Shown: positions 33,937 to 43,080, numbered from the stretch's first letter. The stretch: DNA of 64,000 bases from Pseudonocardia phyllosphaerae (GCF_046546475.1 NZ_JBKGXS010000002.1:372001-436000); one strand, 5' to 3'. Notes: generated by a model not told the origin, from the sequence alone. Made by a program: numbers and translations.

Positions 33937-35235
33937 TCAGGCCGTGGCGGGCCGCAACCGCATCGAGTACAGCACCGCCACGACGCCGAGCAGCGCCGTT
34001 CCGACCATGTACAGCGAGACCGGCCAGGACGCGCCTCCGCTCCAGGTCGTCAGCGAGACCGCGATCAACGGGACGAGGCCGGCGGCGATGGACCCGAGCT
34101 GCACCCCCAACGACGCGGCGGTCGCCCGGTACCGGACGTCGAACATCTCCGGGTAGTACTTGCCCTGCACGCAGTAGAGCCCGTAGAGCACCCCGTTCGC
34201 GAGCGTGTACGCGACGAACACCAGGACGAGCACACGCGACTGCAGCAGCCAGAACATGGGGAAGGCGATTGCCGCGGAGGCGATCGAACCCACCAGGTAC
34301 ACCCTGGCCGCACCGACCCGGTCGGCGATCCGCACGACGAGATAGATCGGCATGGCCGCGATCCCGCCGAGCAGCTTGAGGGTGAGGACCGATGCCGCCG
34401 CCATCCCCAGTGATCCCGTCGTGTAGGCGACGGTCCAGGTGAGCAGGTAGGTGATGCTGGCCTGGGTCGTGTGCAGACAGGCCACGGTGACGACCTGCCG
34501 GTAGTTGTCGCGCAAGACCTCACGTAGCGGGGTGCGCACGGGCGCCTGCTCGCGGACCCGCTCGAACTCCGGGCTCTCCGGCAGGCTACGGCGGATGTAC
34601 AGGCCGATCGCGACGATGCCGACGCTGACCAGGAACGGGATCCGCCAGCCCCACGACAGCAGCTGTTCGGAGGTCAGCAGCCCGGTCATGAGGATCATCG
34701 ACACCGACGCGAGGATCGATCCGGCCGAGGAGCCGAACTGCACCCACACCGTGTAGCGCGCCTTCCTGCCCGGTGGCGCGTGTTCGTTCAGCAAGCTCGC
34801 AGCGCTCCCCCACTCGCCGCCGATGGCGAGGCCGTGCGCGAACCTCAGCAGGGTGAGCAGAATCGGAGCCGCGGCTCCGGCCGCCGCGTAGGTCGGGAGC
34901 GCACCGATCCCGACGGAGGCGACCCCGACGACCGCCATCGATGCGACGAGCGCGGGCTTGCGCCCCAGGCGGTCGGCGATCCCACCGAAGACGATGCCGC
35001 CCAGAGGCCGTGCGACGAATCCGGCCGCGAACGTTCCGAACGAGGCGAGCAGCGCCGTGCTCGGATCGAGGCCGGAGAAGAACAGCTTGTTCAGAACGAG
35101 CCCGGCCATGAGGCCGTAGATGAAGAAGTCGTACCACTCGAGCACCGTCCCCGCGAAGGTCGCGGCATAGAGACGTCGGCGCACGGACGGCGACAGCTCC
35201 GCGGGGCGCGTGCCCGTTGCAGGCAGTCCGGTCAT
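33937..35235 (-). CDS. MHS-family major facilitator transporter
   Basis: 432 residues with 12 predicted helices. Metabolite:proton symporter features: GTVLEWYDFFIYGLMAG in helix 1, RPLGGIVFGGIADRLGRKPAL in loop 2-3, and GGEWGSAASLLNEHAPPGRKA. Relatives carry osmolytes, dicarboxylates, aromatic acids or shikimate. It follows the acylase-like gene by 13 bp on the same strand, so it probably imports that enzyme's substrate or a breakdown product. Substrate unknown. Confidence 0.9.
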   Translation of the reverse strand: MTGLPATGTRPAELSPSVRRRLYAATFAGTVLEWYDFFIYGLMAGLVLNKLFFSGLDPSTALLASFGTFAAGFVARPLGGIVFGGIADRLGRKPALVASMAVVGVASVGIGALPTYAAAGAAAPILLTLLRFAHGLAIGGEWGSAASLLNEHAPPGRKARYTVWVQFGSSAGSILASVSMILMTGLLTSEQLLSWGWRIPFLVSVGIVAIGLYIRRSLPESPEFERVREQAPVRTPLREVLRDNYRQVVTVACLHTTQASITYLLTWTVAYTTGSLGMAAASVLTLKLLGGIAAMPIYLVVRIADRVGAARVYLVGSIASAAIAFPMFWLLQSRVLVLVFVAYTLANGVLYGLYCVQGKYYPEMFDVRYRATAASLGVQLGSIAAGLVPLIAVSLTTWSGGASWPVSLYMVGTALLGVVAVLYSMRLRPATA

Positions 35236-35248
35236 CTGAGAACGCCCT

Positions 35249-37597
35249 TCACCGGGGTCCGGACGGCACGAGCAGCAGCCGCAGCACGGTGTGGCGCTCC
35301 ACCGCCGAGCGGCTGTAGTGCAGTGGGAACGTGTCCCCGGCGGCCCAGCGCGGCAGCAGGTCGCGGTAGTGGTCGTCCTCGGGACGCCCCGACTGACCGG
35401 GGGCGTTGACCGCCCGGGAGTTGTCCCAGTCGCCGACGTCGATCACCATGCTGAACGACGCTCCGCTGGTCTGGACGTAGGTGTCGTCGAACGCGGTCTG
35501 CATGACGGTGTCGGGGCCACCGCCCCGCTCGACCGGCGGTACCGCGACCCGCTCGTCGGAAAGACGCCCGGCCAACGGGTGCTGCGGCCTCGACAGGTGC
35601 AGGGCACCCCAGCGCCAGAGCTCAGGTGTCTCCCCGAGCCGGGACCGCAGGTCGTCGACCGCCGCACGCAGCGAGCGGGTGAGGATCTCGTCGAGGACGG
35701 TGCGCTCGCCGGTGAGGGCGGCTGCCATCTCCAGCGTCGTGCGGGTGTCGACGAGGGCGACCCGGCCCGGCATGAACCGTTCGACCGTGGTCTCCAGGTC
35801 CTCGGGCGCGACGCGGTCGGCCAGTGCGTTCCGGAGCAGCTCGGGCCGGAGGTGGGCCCGGCTCCACACCTGGTAGAGCGCCGCGGCCGCCGAGTCGGTC
35901 GTCTCGTCGCAGTCCCAGCCACGCAGCATCGCGACCGCGTCGGCGACGTCGGGCCCGGGCACGAATTCGTCGAGCACCTGCAGCAGCCTGCGGGCGGCGA
36001 CGTCGACGGTGTCGCGCTGCAGCGCCTCGCAGGCGGCGATGGACACGTCCGTCGCCGAGCCCAGGACCTCGGCGATCCGTGCGTAGCGGAAGCCGGGGAG
36101 CCAGTCGTAGCCGACGGTGTGCTCGGCGTTGTCGTGGTCGTCGGGAAGGTTCATCTGGTTGGCCGTGGCGACCCAGTCGCACTCGGGGTCGCGCAGCGAG
36201 GGGAGACGGTCGACGTCGTAGAAGCCGTCCCACTCGTAGCGGCCGTCGCCCGGCACCGGGAGGGTGCCGTCCCAGTTGGGCCGGATCGGCACGAGACCGG
36301 CGGGGCGCCAACCGATCGTTCCGTCCGGTGCGGCGTAGACGTGGTTCAGGCCGGGTGCGCCCCAACGGTTCAGCGCGTCGACGTAGTCGTCCGGGGTCTC
36401 GGCGCGCTGGTAGGCCAGGCTCGACAGGTACGGGGCCATGCCGGGCTCGAGCCAGGCCGCCCGCACGGCGAACGCCGTGCGCCGCTCGGGATCGGCCCAC
36501 ACGACGGGTCCGTGCCGGGTGAACCGCAGCTCGACCTCCACCGGCTCCCCGCCCGCGACCGGCACGGTCTCGGTGACCACGGTCATCGGCTCCCACCCGT
36601 CGCGGTACCGGTAAAAGGTCGGGTTGCCGGGCTCGGTCTCGTAGACGTAGAGGTCCTGCATGTCGATACCGAAGATGGTCAGGGCGAAGGCGACGTTTCC
36701 GTTGTGCCCCATCGCCACGCCGGGCAGCGCCGGCTCCCCGGCACCGATGATGTCCACACCGGGGGCGGACAGGTGGGTGATGTAGCGCATCGACGGGAGG
36801 TCGATCGCCCGGTGCGGGTCGCCGGCCAGCAGGGGTCTGCCGGTCGCTGTCCGCGACGCACCGACCGCCCAGTTGTTGCTGCCTTCGGGAGCGTCGCGGT
36901 CCGGTGCCGGGTCCTCGCCGTCGAACACCGGCCAGCTCGTGGCCAGCCGGAAGTCGTCGAGGACGACCGAGGGGTCCTCGGGGAAGGCGGCGAGGTCGAG
37001 TCCCTCGGGAACGCGGATGGTGTGGGCGGGCTCCCGTGCCTGCCGCAGGTCCTCGGCCTCCGGACCGAGATCGCGCAGGGTCGTGACGCGCTCGATCTCC
37101 TGCTCCACGTTGTAGTAGAGGCCGTGGCTCCGGACGCGGACGACGTCGGCGGGCGCCCAGCGGCCCGGCTGGAACCCCAGCTCGCGGAACTCCAGCGGGA
37201 GCCGTTCGGGCTCCTGCTCGCAGACGTCGATGAACGCGTTGATGCCACCGACGAAGGCCGTCACGATCCGCTTGGTCGCGTCGCCGTAGGCGAGCCACTC
37301 CGCGTGCATGTCACCGCGGTAGAGGAAGAGTCGTGCTGCCCGGTCCCGCGCGACGAACCGTTCGCCGTAGACCTCGGCGAGCCTGCCGAGACCGCGCCGA
37401 CGCCAGAGGTCGAGCTGGAAGAGGCGCTCGCGGGCGATGGTGAATCCCTGCGCGCGGTACAGGTCGTCGCCGGACGCCGCGTAATGGTGCGGCACTCCTG
37501 CGGCGTCGACGAGCACTTCGACCGTTGCGCCCAGACCCGCGACCGGAAGCTGCTCCTCGGGTGTCCCCGGTGGGATCTCACTCGCGTCGAACGGCAT
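35249..37597 (-). CDS. Penicillin-acylase-family Ntn hydrolase
   Basis: 782-residue N-terminal-nucleophile amidase precursor. The predicted beta-chain nucleophile is Ser240 in EGSNNWAVGASR, the hallmark of the family; alpha-chain features (AQGFTIARERLFQLDLWRRRGLGRLAEVYGE) precede it and TANQMNLPDD is the conserved Asn region. No signal peptide is seen, unlike most periplasmic acylases, so it probably acts inside the cell. ATG 37597 follows TAGCGT by 6 nt. Possible substrates include N-acyl homoserine lactones, acyl amides or beta-lactams; none can be assigned. Confidence 0.88.
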   Translation of the reverse strand: MPFDASEIPPGTPEEQLPVAGLGATVEVLVDAAGVPHHYAASGDDLYRAQGFTIARERLFQLDLWRRRGLGRLAEVYGERFVARDRAARLFLYRGDMHAEWLAYGDATKRIVTAFVGGINAFIDVCEQEPERLPLEFRELGFQPGRWAPADVVRVRSHGLYYNVEQEIERVTTLRDLGPEAEDLRQAREPAHTIRVPEGLDLAAFPEDPSVVLDDFRLATSWPVFDGEDPAPDRDAPEGSNNWAVGASRTATGRPLLAGDPHRAIDLPSMRYITHLSAPGVDIIGAGEPALPGVAMGHNGNVAFALTIFGIDMQDLYVYETEPGNPTFYRYRDGWEPMTVVTETVPVAGGEPVEVELRFTRHGPVVWADPERRTAFAVRAAWLEPGMAPYLSSLAYQRAETPDDYVDALNRWGAPGLNHVYAAPDGTIGWRPAGLVPIRPNWDGTLPVPGDGRYEWDGFYDVDRLPSLRDPECDWVATANQMNLPDDHDNAEHTVGYDWLPGFRYARIAEVLGSATDVSIAACEALQRDTVDVAARRLLQVLDEFVPGPDVADAVAMLRGWDCDETTDSAAAALYQVWSRAHLRPELLRNALADRVAPEDLETTVERFMPGRVALVDTRTTLEMAAALTGERTVLDEILTRSLRAAVDDLRSRLGETPELWRWGALHLSRPQHPLAGRLSDERVAVPPVERGGGPDTVMQTAFDDTYVQTSGASFSMVIDVGDWDNSRAVNAPGQSGRPEDDHYRDLLPRWAAGDTFPLHYSRSAVERHTVLRLLLVPSGPR

Positions 37598-37603
37598 GGC
37601 GAC

Positions 37604-37609
37604 ACGCTA
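37604..37609 (-). promoter_or_regulatory. -10 TAGCGT for the acylase-transporter operon
   Basis: Minus-strand TAGCGT ends 6 nt before ATG 37597 (leaderless). The LysR-type palindrome lies about 41-53 bp upstream of the implied start, suitable for activation. Confidence 0.6.
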
Positions 37610-37637
37610 GGGATCACGCCGTTGATTCCGCTAACAC

Positions 37638-37650
37638 TGAGATCATCTCA
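37638..37650. promoter_or_regulatory. LysR-type box TGAGATCATCTCA
   Basis: A perfect 13-nt dyad with the T-N11-A layout of LysR binding sites, in the 83-bp gap between lysR and its divergent acylase target. Confidence 0.65.
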
Positions 37651-37653
37651 CCG

Positions 37654-37672
37654 TGATGCCCGAAAGGCATCA
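37654..37672. promoter_or_regulatory. Second dyad in the lysR-acylase gap
   Basis: TGATGCC and GGCATCA flank a CGAAA centre, a perfect 7-bp inverted repeat 3 bp from the T-N11-A box. It overlaps the lysR promoter region and may be the autoregulatory site. Confidence 0.5.
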
Positions 37673-37680
37673 TCGCGCTG

Positions 37681-38616
37681 GTGAACCTGCAGCGTCTCGA
37701 GTACTTCCTCGCGATCGTCGACACCGGCACGACGCGGGCCGCTGCCGAACACCTGCGCATCGCCCAGCCCGCGCTGAGCCGGCAGCTCCGCGGTCTCGAA
37801 CGCGAACTCGGACTCGAGTTGTTCACCCGGCACCGCCAGCGGTTGCAGCTGACTCCGGCGGGCCGGGAGACCGCTCGGCTGGCCCGCGAGCTCGTGGCGC
37901 ACGCCGACTGGATGGAGAACGCGCTCGCCGATCTGACAACCGGGGCGGTCCGGCAGCTGACCGTCGCGGCCAGCATCCCGGTGATCAGCGAGATCCTCGC
38001 CCCGTTCATCGCGGATCTGCGGACGACCGATCCGATGATTCTCACCAAGGAGGGACCACACCTCGAGCTGGAGGCGCTGCTCCGCGGCGGGGCCGATGCC
38101 GTGATCTCCCCCGTCCGGCTGCACCGTGGATTCGCCCAGCACCTCATCGGCCGCAGGTCCGTGCGGGCCTTCGTCGCACCGACCCACCACTGGGCCCGTG
38201 ACGGGCGTACCGCCGTCGGCGTGCGCGAGCTCGTGGACGAGCACCTGATCGTCCCCTCCGACGGTCTGGTCAGCAGGCGGCTGCTGGATGCGTCGACGAC
38301 CCGGCTCGGCCTCACCTACGGCCGCAGGTCGGAGTGCGACTCGAGCAGTACCGCGATCGCCAACGCCGCTGCCGGGAAAGCTGTGGCGGTGGCCGCGACG
38401 CTCCGCGGCCCGGGCACGTATCCGATCCCCGTCCTGGAGAACGCCGACCGCCCGGACACCGTGCTGTACGTGCCGTTCCACCTGGTGTGGCACCCGCAGC
38501 ACCACGCCGGGGCGGTGATCGAGGACCTCGCCGTCCGGCTCACGGCGTTCTTCCACGACGGGCCCGCGCGTCCGATGGCGTCGGCCGGGCCGGCCTCGCC
38601 TGCGCGCGGCGCCTGA
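37681..38616 (+). CDS. LysR-family transcriptional regulator
   Basis: 311 residues: N-terminal winged helix (MNLQRLEYFLAIVDTGTTRAAAEHLRIAQPALSRQLRGLE) and a C-terminal periplasmic-binding-like effector domain. GTG 37681. It is divergent from the acylase-MHS operon and is its likely effector-responsive regulator, with two candidate sites in the gap. The inducer is presumably the imported compound. Confidence 0.92.
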   Translation: MNLQRLEYFLAIVDTGTTRAAAEHLRIAQPALSRQLRGLERELGLELFTRHRQRLQLTPAGRETARLARELVAHADWMENALADLTTGAVRQLTVAASIPVISEILAPFIADLRTTDPMILTKEGPHLELEALLRGGADAVISPVRLHRGFAQHLIGRRSVRAFVAPTHHWARDGRTAVGVRELVDEHLIVPSDGLVSRRLLDASTTRLGLTYGRRSECDSSSTAIANAAAGKAVAVAATLRGPGTYPIPVLENADRPDTVLYVPFHLVWHPQHHAGAVIEDLAVRLTAFFHDGPARPMASAGPASPARGA

Positions 38617-38678
38617 CCTCCTGGTGCCATACCGCCGTACTGCGGCCGGTCGCCCGGGTCGTCAGGTCGCCCGGGTCG

Positions 38679-39491
38679 TCAGGTCGCCGTCGACACCACG
38701 AGCTCGACGACGTAGCCGCCGTCGTCCTGCACGACGGTCCCCTGCCGGACCTCGGAACGCCCGAGGTCGATCCGCCGCTCGGCCACCGCGTCGTACAGGC
38801 CGACCGCCGCGGGATGCAGCGGGCCCTCCGGGAGGTTCTCGGCGTCGGCCGGGCTCCAGGTGACGACGAGCTCGGTGCGCGCCGGGAGGATCCCGGCGAC
38901 CTCCTCCGGTCCGCACCACCCGTCGTCGACGGCACTCGTGGTGGGCCAGCAGCACACGAGGTCGACCGTGTCCTGCTCGCCGCTGCGCAGGCTCGACCAG
39001 GCCGGGCCGCTCGGCCCGAGACCGTCGGTCCGCAGCCGCGTGTACAGCGCTCCGAACGCCGCGTTCGCGACGTCGTCGGAGAGCTCGTCGAGTTCCTCGG
39101 GCCGTCCCCGGATCACGTGGCCGACGAACGGCTGGGCGGGCATCTCCCGCTCGGCGACCGCCACGGGCGCCGCCAGCGCACGCAGCACCTCACCGGCCGT
39201 GGCGAACGCCTGGTCCTCGGCCTCGCGCTCGGCGAGGACCGACCGGCGGTGCGCGGCGAGCGCGGCCGCCGCGTCACCGCCTGCGACGGCGTCGGAGACC
39301 TGCGGCAACGGGACACCGGCGTCACGCAGTGCGCGCACCGTCACCCCGGCCCGGACCTGGCCCTCGCCGTAGCGCCGGTACCCGGAACGGGCGTCGACCT
39401 CGGCGGGGACCAGGATCCCCTTCTCGTCGTAGTGGCGGAGCGCCTTGACCCCGAGCCCCGTCAGCCCTGCGAACTCGCCGATTCCCAACAT
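38679..39491 (-). CDS. MerR-family regulator with GyrI-like effector domain
   Basis: 270 residues. The MerR winged helix MLGIGEFAGLTGLGVKALRHYDEKGILVPAEVDARSGYRRY (positions 39491 to ~39370) is followed by a dimerisation helix and a SOUL/GyrI-like ligand-binding C-terminus. ATG 39491. Its own promoter has the 19-bp spacer and central dyad typical of MerR control. Targets other than itself are not visible; multidrug or aromatic ligand sensing is typical for the subgroup. Confidence 0.88.
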   Translation of the reverse strand: MLGIGEFAGLTGLGVKALRHYDEKGILVPAEVDARSGYRRYGEGQVRAGVTVRALRDAGVPLPQVSDAVAGGDAAAALAAHRRSVLAEREAEDQAFATAGEVLRALAAPVAVAEREMPAQPFVGHVIRGRPEELDELSDDVANAAFGALYTRLRTDGLGPSGPAWSSLRSGEQDTVDLVCCWPTTSAVDDGWCGPEEVAGILPARTELVVTWSPADAENLPEGPLHPAAVGLYDAVAERRIDLGRSEVRQGTVVQDDGGYVVELVVSTAT

Positions 39492-39497
39492 GGGACC

Positions 39498-39528
39498 AGC
39501 GTCGCGTCTCCCCCTGCGGGAGGGTCAA
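39498..39528 (-). promoter_or_regulatory. MerR-type promoter with 19-bp spacer
   Basis: Minus-strand TTGACC (39528-39523) and GACGCT (39503-39498) are 19 bp apart, and CTCCC/GGGAG arms (39508-39522) fill the spacer. The -10 is weak but lies 6 nt before ATG 39491. The overlong spacer with a dyad is the classic MerR operator design, so autoregulation is likely. Confidence 0.55.
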
Positions 39529-39765
39529 CCGACGACGGTGGAGGCGTCGCTCCGCGAGATCACGCCGGACGCCGCCGGACGCGCGGCCCCGACGTGCGGT
39601 GCCGCGAGAACGAAGTCGCGCCGCTCAACGCCAGCCGCAACGCAGCCACCTCGGGGAGGTCGGGCGGCGTGTCCCGCCGACAGGCCGGCGACCACACGCG
39701 AGTCGTCCCGCCCGCGTCGAGCTGACGCACCCGGGCAGGGTGTCCGGCCGGGCCGGGCGACGCCG

Positions 39766-40119
39766 TCAGAACGCCATCGCCTGCGCGCGACGCTTGATCT
39801 CCTTGTGCCGCCCCGCACGGATCGCGGCGATCGGCGTACCGGAGAGCGTCTCGTCGTCGGTGAACAGCCAGCGCAGGATGTCGGCGTCGTCGTAGCCGCC
39901 GTCGCGCAGCACCATGATCGTGCCGGACAGGCCGCGGACGACGTCGTCGCCGTCGAGGAAGACGGCGGGCACGACGACGTCGCGCTCGTGCTTCAGCGAC
40001 AGCAGCTGGCCGTCACGCACCAGCTGGAACACGCGGGACACCGGGACCGACAGTCGTGCGGCGACCTCGTCGACCGGGATGATCTCCTCGGTGACGGCCG
40101 CGGGGAGGGACTCGCTCAC
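39766..40119 (-). CDS. Rv2175c-like DNA-binding protein
   Basis: 117 residues with a winged helix (PVDEVAARLSVPVSRVFQLVRDGQLLSL) and a C-terminal all-alpha part. It is divergent from pknL, as in mycobacteria, where Rv2175c is a substrate of PknL and phosphorylation of an N-terminal threonine abolishes DNA binding. Here Thr10 lies in the matching N-terminal arm (SESLPAAVTEE). GTG 40119; the 102-bp shared gap may be its own target. Confidence 0.88.
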   Translation of the reverse strand: MSESLPAAVTEEIIPVDEVAARLSVPVSRVFQLVRDGQLLSLKHERDVVVPAVFLDGDDVVRGLSGTIMVLRDGGYDDADILRWLFTDDETLSGTPIAAIRAGRHKEIKRRAQAMAF

Positions 40120-40208
40120 CGGGGAACTGTCCCACATCGCACTACCGGGTGAACGGGGCCGCCGCCGGATCGGGTGGGTCGCCCCGCGGCCCGGCGGGGG
40201 CGCTGAAG

Positions 40209-40214
40209 TAGCCT
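40209..40214 (+). promoter_or_regulatory. -10 TAGCCT for pknL
   Basis: TAGCCT ends 7 nt before GTG 40222, implying a leaderless mRNA. Confidence 0.55.
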
Positions 40215-40221
40215 TCCGGCC

Positions 40222-42159
40222 GTGAGCCCACCCTCCGGACCGGGCGATCCCGGCACGCCGGGTGGGGCCGCTCGGACGATCACCGACGGCCCGGCGCCGG
40301 TGTACCTCGACGACCGCTACCTGGTCGGCCCGGTGCTGGCCCGCGGCGGCATGTCGACGGTCTACCACGGCACCGACACCCGTCTCGACCGCGCGGTCGC
40401 CATCAAGGTCATGGACCCGCGGATGGCCGGTGACCAGGCGTTCCGCACCCGGTTCGACCGGGAGGCGCGGTTCGCGGCCCGGATCGACCACCCCGCCGTC
40501 GTCGCCGTCTACGACCGGGGCACCACCCCGGCCGGGCCGCTGGGTGAACCGAGCCTCTTCGTCGTCATGGAGCTGGTCGACGGCGGCACCCTGCGCGACG
40601 TGCTGCGCGCCCGCGGCGCGCTCGGCCTGCCCGCCGCGGTCCGCGTGCTGGAGCCGGTGCTGGCCGGGCTGGCCCGCGCGCACCGCCAGGGCATGGTGCA
40701 CCGCGACGTGAAGCCGGAGAACGTGCTGATCTCCGCCTCCGGTGAGGTGAAGGTCGCCGACTTCGGGCTGCTCACCGCGGCCGCGGAGGCCGGCGTCAGC
40801 CACGCCGGGATGATCCTCGGGACGATGGCCTACCTGTCCCCCGAGCAGGTCGAGACCGGCCGCGCGGATGCCCGCAGCGACGTCTACGCCGCCGGGATCA
40901 TGCTCTACGAGGTCCTCACCGGCGTCGCCCCGTACACCGCGGACAACCCGCTGTCGGTGGCCTACCGGCACGTGAACGAGGACGTCCCGCCCCCGTCGGC
41001 GCTGGTCCCGGGCCTGCCGCCGGCTGTCGACGCGCTCGTCGCCCGGGCGACCGCCCGCGATCCCGAGCTGCGTCCGGCGCACGCCGAGCAGTTCCGCCGC
41101 GAGCTGATCTCACTCGCCGACGACCTCGCGCTGCCCCGCGCCGCGGTCCCCCGCCCGCCGGCCCCGGTCGACGACGCCGAGACCCTCCCGGCCGGGCCGC
41201 GCCGGATCCGCGCCACCGCGCTCGAGGGCGCCGGCGCGAACGGCACCCGGGCCGCGACCCGCGGCGGTCCGCGCCACGGCGGCGGTACCGGCACGACGGT
41301 CACCCCCGCCGCCGAACCGGAGCCGGTGTCGCGCACCGAGCTGCGCCGCGCCAGGCGCCGCGGCAGGCGCACGTTCGCACTCTGGATGGTCCTTCTGGTG
41401 CTGCTCGCGGCGCTGGCCGGGACCGGTGCCTGGTGGCTCGGTGCCGGGCGCTGGACGACGATCCCCGCCGTCACAGGGCTCGATCGGGACCGGGCGGCGG
41501 CACTGATCGCAGAGTCCGACCTGACGCCATCGGTGGACGAGCGCGCCGACGACACCGTCGCGCCGAACCTGGTCGCCTCGGTCGACCCGGCCCAGCAGTC
41601 CCGGCTGCTGCGCGGCAGCACCGTCACCCTGGTCGTGTCGACCGGGCGTCCGGCGGTCCCGGAGGTCCCGCCCGGCAGCGCGGTCGGCGCCGCCGAGGAC
41701 GCGGTCCGCCGCGCCGGGCTCAGCCCGGTCCGCAGCACCGAGGCCACCGAGTACTCCTCCACCGTCCCGAAGGACGCGGTGATCCGCACCGACCCGGTCG
41801 CGGGCACCCGGCTGCCCGGCGGAGCGCCGGTCACCCTGGTGACCAGCAACGGCGCCGAGCCGCCCCCGCCCCCACCCTCGCCGCCCGCACCGGTCGCCCC
41901 GGAGACGCCCGAGACTCGGGAGCCGACCACCAGCGCCCCGCCGACCAGCTCGGAGCCGTCCGGTTCCGGCTCGGTGCCGTTCGTGATCGGCATGAGCGCC
42001 GATGAGGCCCGGGAGCTGCTGGAGTCCGAGGGTTACTCGGTCGAGGTGGACAACAGCTTCCCGTTCGGGCGGCGCGACGACGGGCGCGTCGTCGGCCAGG
42101 ACCCCGAGGCAGGCGACGAGGTGTCCGCCGGTGACACGATCACGCTGAACGTGCTCTGA
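40222..42159 (+). CDS. pknL: Serine/threonine protein kinase PknL with PASTA domains
   Basis: 645 residues. The kinase domain (about 28-290) has LARGGMSTVYHGTD, AIKVMD, catalytic HRDVKPENVL and DFGLLTAA. A helix at about 390-412 (FALWMVLLVLLAALAGTGAWW) leads to three extracytoplasmic PASTA repeats, the last separated by a Pro-rich linker. PASTA units bind muropeptides or lipid II in related kinases. Mycobacterial PknL, as I recall it, lacks PASTA, so this form resembles PknB in its sensor half. Position beside the Rv2175c-like gene fixes the assignment. Confidence 0.93.
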   Translation: MSPPSGPGDPGTPGGAARTITDGPAPVYLDDRYLVGPVLARGGMSTVYHGTDTRLDRAVAIKVMDPRMAGDQAFRTRFDREARFAARIDHPAVVAVYDRGTTPAGPLGEPSLFVVMELVDGGTLRDVLRARGALGLPAAVRVLEPVLAGLARAHRQGMVHRDVKPENVLISASGEVKVADFGLLTAAAEAGVSHAGMILGTMAYLSPEQVETGRADARSDVYAAGIMLYEVLTGVAPYTADNPLSVAYRHVNEDVPPPSALVPGLPPAVDALVARATARDPELRPAHAEQFRRELISLADDLALPRAAVPRPPAPVDDAETLPAGPRRIRATALEGAGANGTRAATRGGPRHGGGTGTTVTPAAEPEPVSRTELRRARRRGRRTFALWMVLLVLLAALAGTGAWWLGAGRWTTIPAVTGLDRDRAAALIAESDLTPSVDERADDTVAPNLVASVDPAQQSRLLRGSTVTLVVSTGRPAVPEVPPGSAVGAAEDAVRRAGLSPVRSTEATEYSSTVPKDAVIRTDPVAGTRLPGGAPVTLVTSNGAEPPPPPPSPPAPVAPETPETREPTTSAPPTSSEPSGSGSVPFVIGMSADEARELLESEGYSVEVDNSFPFGRRDDGRVVGQDPEAGDEVSAGDTITLNVL

Positions 42160-42163
42160 GATG

Positions 42164-42207
42164 CCCCGGCCGGGTCCGGAGCAGCCGAGGCCCAGGGGCA
42201 GCCGGGG
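42164..42207. terminator. Possible terminator between pknL and ribokinase
   Basis: CCCCGGC (42164-42170) pairs with GCCGGGG (42201-42207); outer CTCTGA/TCAGAG carries both stop codons. The long loop makes it moderate evidence. Confidence 0.45.
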
Positions 42208-43080
42208 TCAGAGCCCGAACCGGGCCCGGGCCTCGCCGGTGAGCGGCCGCAGCTGCGCCCCGGGCGCGGTGACGGCGTAGGCGCCGGCCCGCACCGCGTA
42301 GCGGGCGGCGTCGGCGAGGTCGTCGCCTGCGGCGAGCCGGACGGCGACGGCGGCCAGGAACGCGTCCCCGGAACCGGTGGTGTCGACCGGGTCGGCCCGC
42401 ACGGCGTCGACGTGGACGCAGTCGGTCCCGGTGCCTGCGTCGTGCACCCGGGCGCCCTGCTCGCCGAGCGTGACGATCGAGCGGGCCACGCCGTGCTCGC
42501 CGAGCAGCCGCGCCTCGTGCTCGTTGACCACCAGCACCCCGGTGAGCTCGAGCAGCTCGGCCGGGACCTCGGCGTAGGGCGAGAGGTTGAGCAGCACGGT
42601 GACCCCGGCGTCGCGGGCGGCACGGGCCGCGGCCAGCACGGCGTCGAGCGGGATCTCCAGCGACATGGTGAGCACCGCGGCACCGCCGAGGCCGGCCGGA
42701 TCGGGGATGTCGGCCGCGGACAGCGTGCCGTTCGCCCCCGGCGACACGACGATCGTGTTGTCCCCCTGGGCGTCCACGGTGATCACGGCGGTGCCGGTCG
42801 CGGTGCCCGAGTCCGCGGGCCGCACCGCGATGCGGGAGACGTCCACCCCGGCGTCGGCGACGGCGGCGGTCACCGCGCGGCCGTGGTCGTCGTCGCCGAC
42901 GGCGCCGATCATCGCGACGTCCCCGCCGAGCAGCCCGGCGGCGACGGCCTGGTTGGCCCCCTTCCCGCCGGGCCCGGTCACCAGGTCCTCCCCCGCGACG
43001 GTCTCCCCGCGCCCGGGGAAGCGCTCGGTGCGGACCGTGAGGTCCCCGTTCAGCGAGCCGACGACGACGATCCGGTTCAC
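42208..43080 (-). CDS. rbsK: Ribokinase
   Basis: 290-residue PfkB-family sugar kinase phosphorylating ribose to ribose-5-phosphate. Motifs are NRIVVVGSLNGDLTVRTERFP, GGKGANQAVAAGLLGG and the catalytic DTTGSGDAFLAAVAV. GTG 43080 overlaps the transporter stop by 4 bp. As the last gene of the operon it would trap ribose released by the nucleoside hydrolase. Confidence 0.92.
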   Translation of the reverse strand: MNRIVVVGSLNGDLTVRTERFPGRGETVAGEDLVTGPGGKGANQAVAAGLLGGDVAMIGAVGDDDHGRAVTAAVADAGVDVSRIAVRPADSGTATGTAVITVDAQGDNTIVVSPGANGTLSAADIPDPAGLGGAAVLTMSLEIPLDAVLAAARAARDAGVTVLLNLSPYAEVPAELLELTGVLVVNEHEARLLGEHGVARSIVTLGEQGARVHDAGTGTDCVHVDAVRADPVDTTGSGDAFLAAVAVRLAAGDDLADAARYAVRAGAYAVTAPGAQLRPLTGEARARFGL

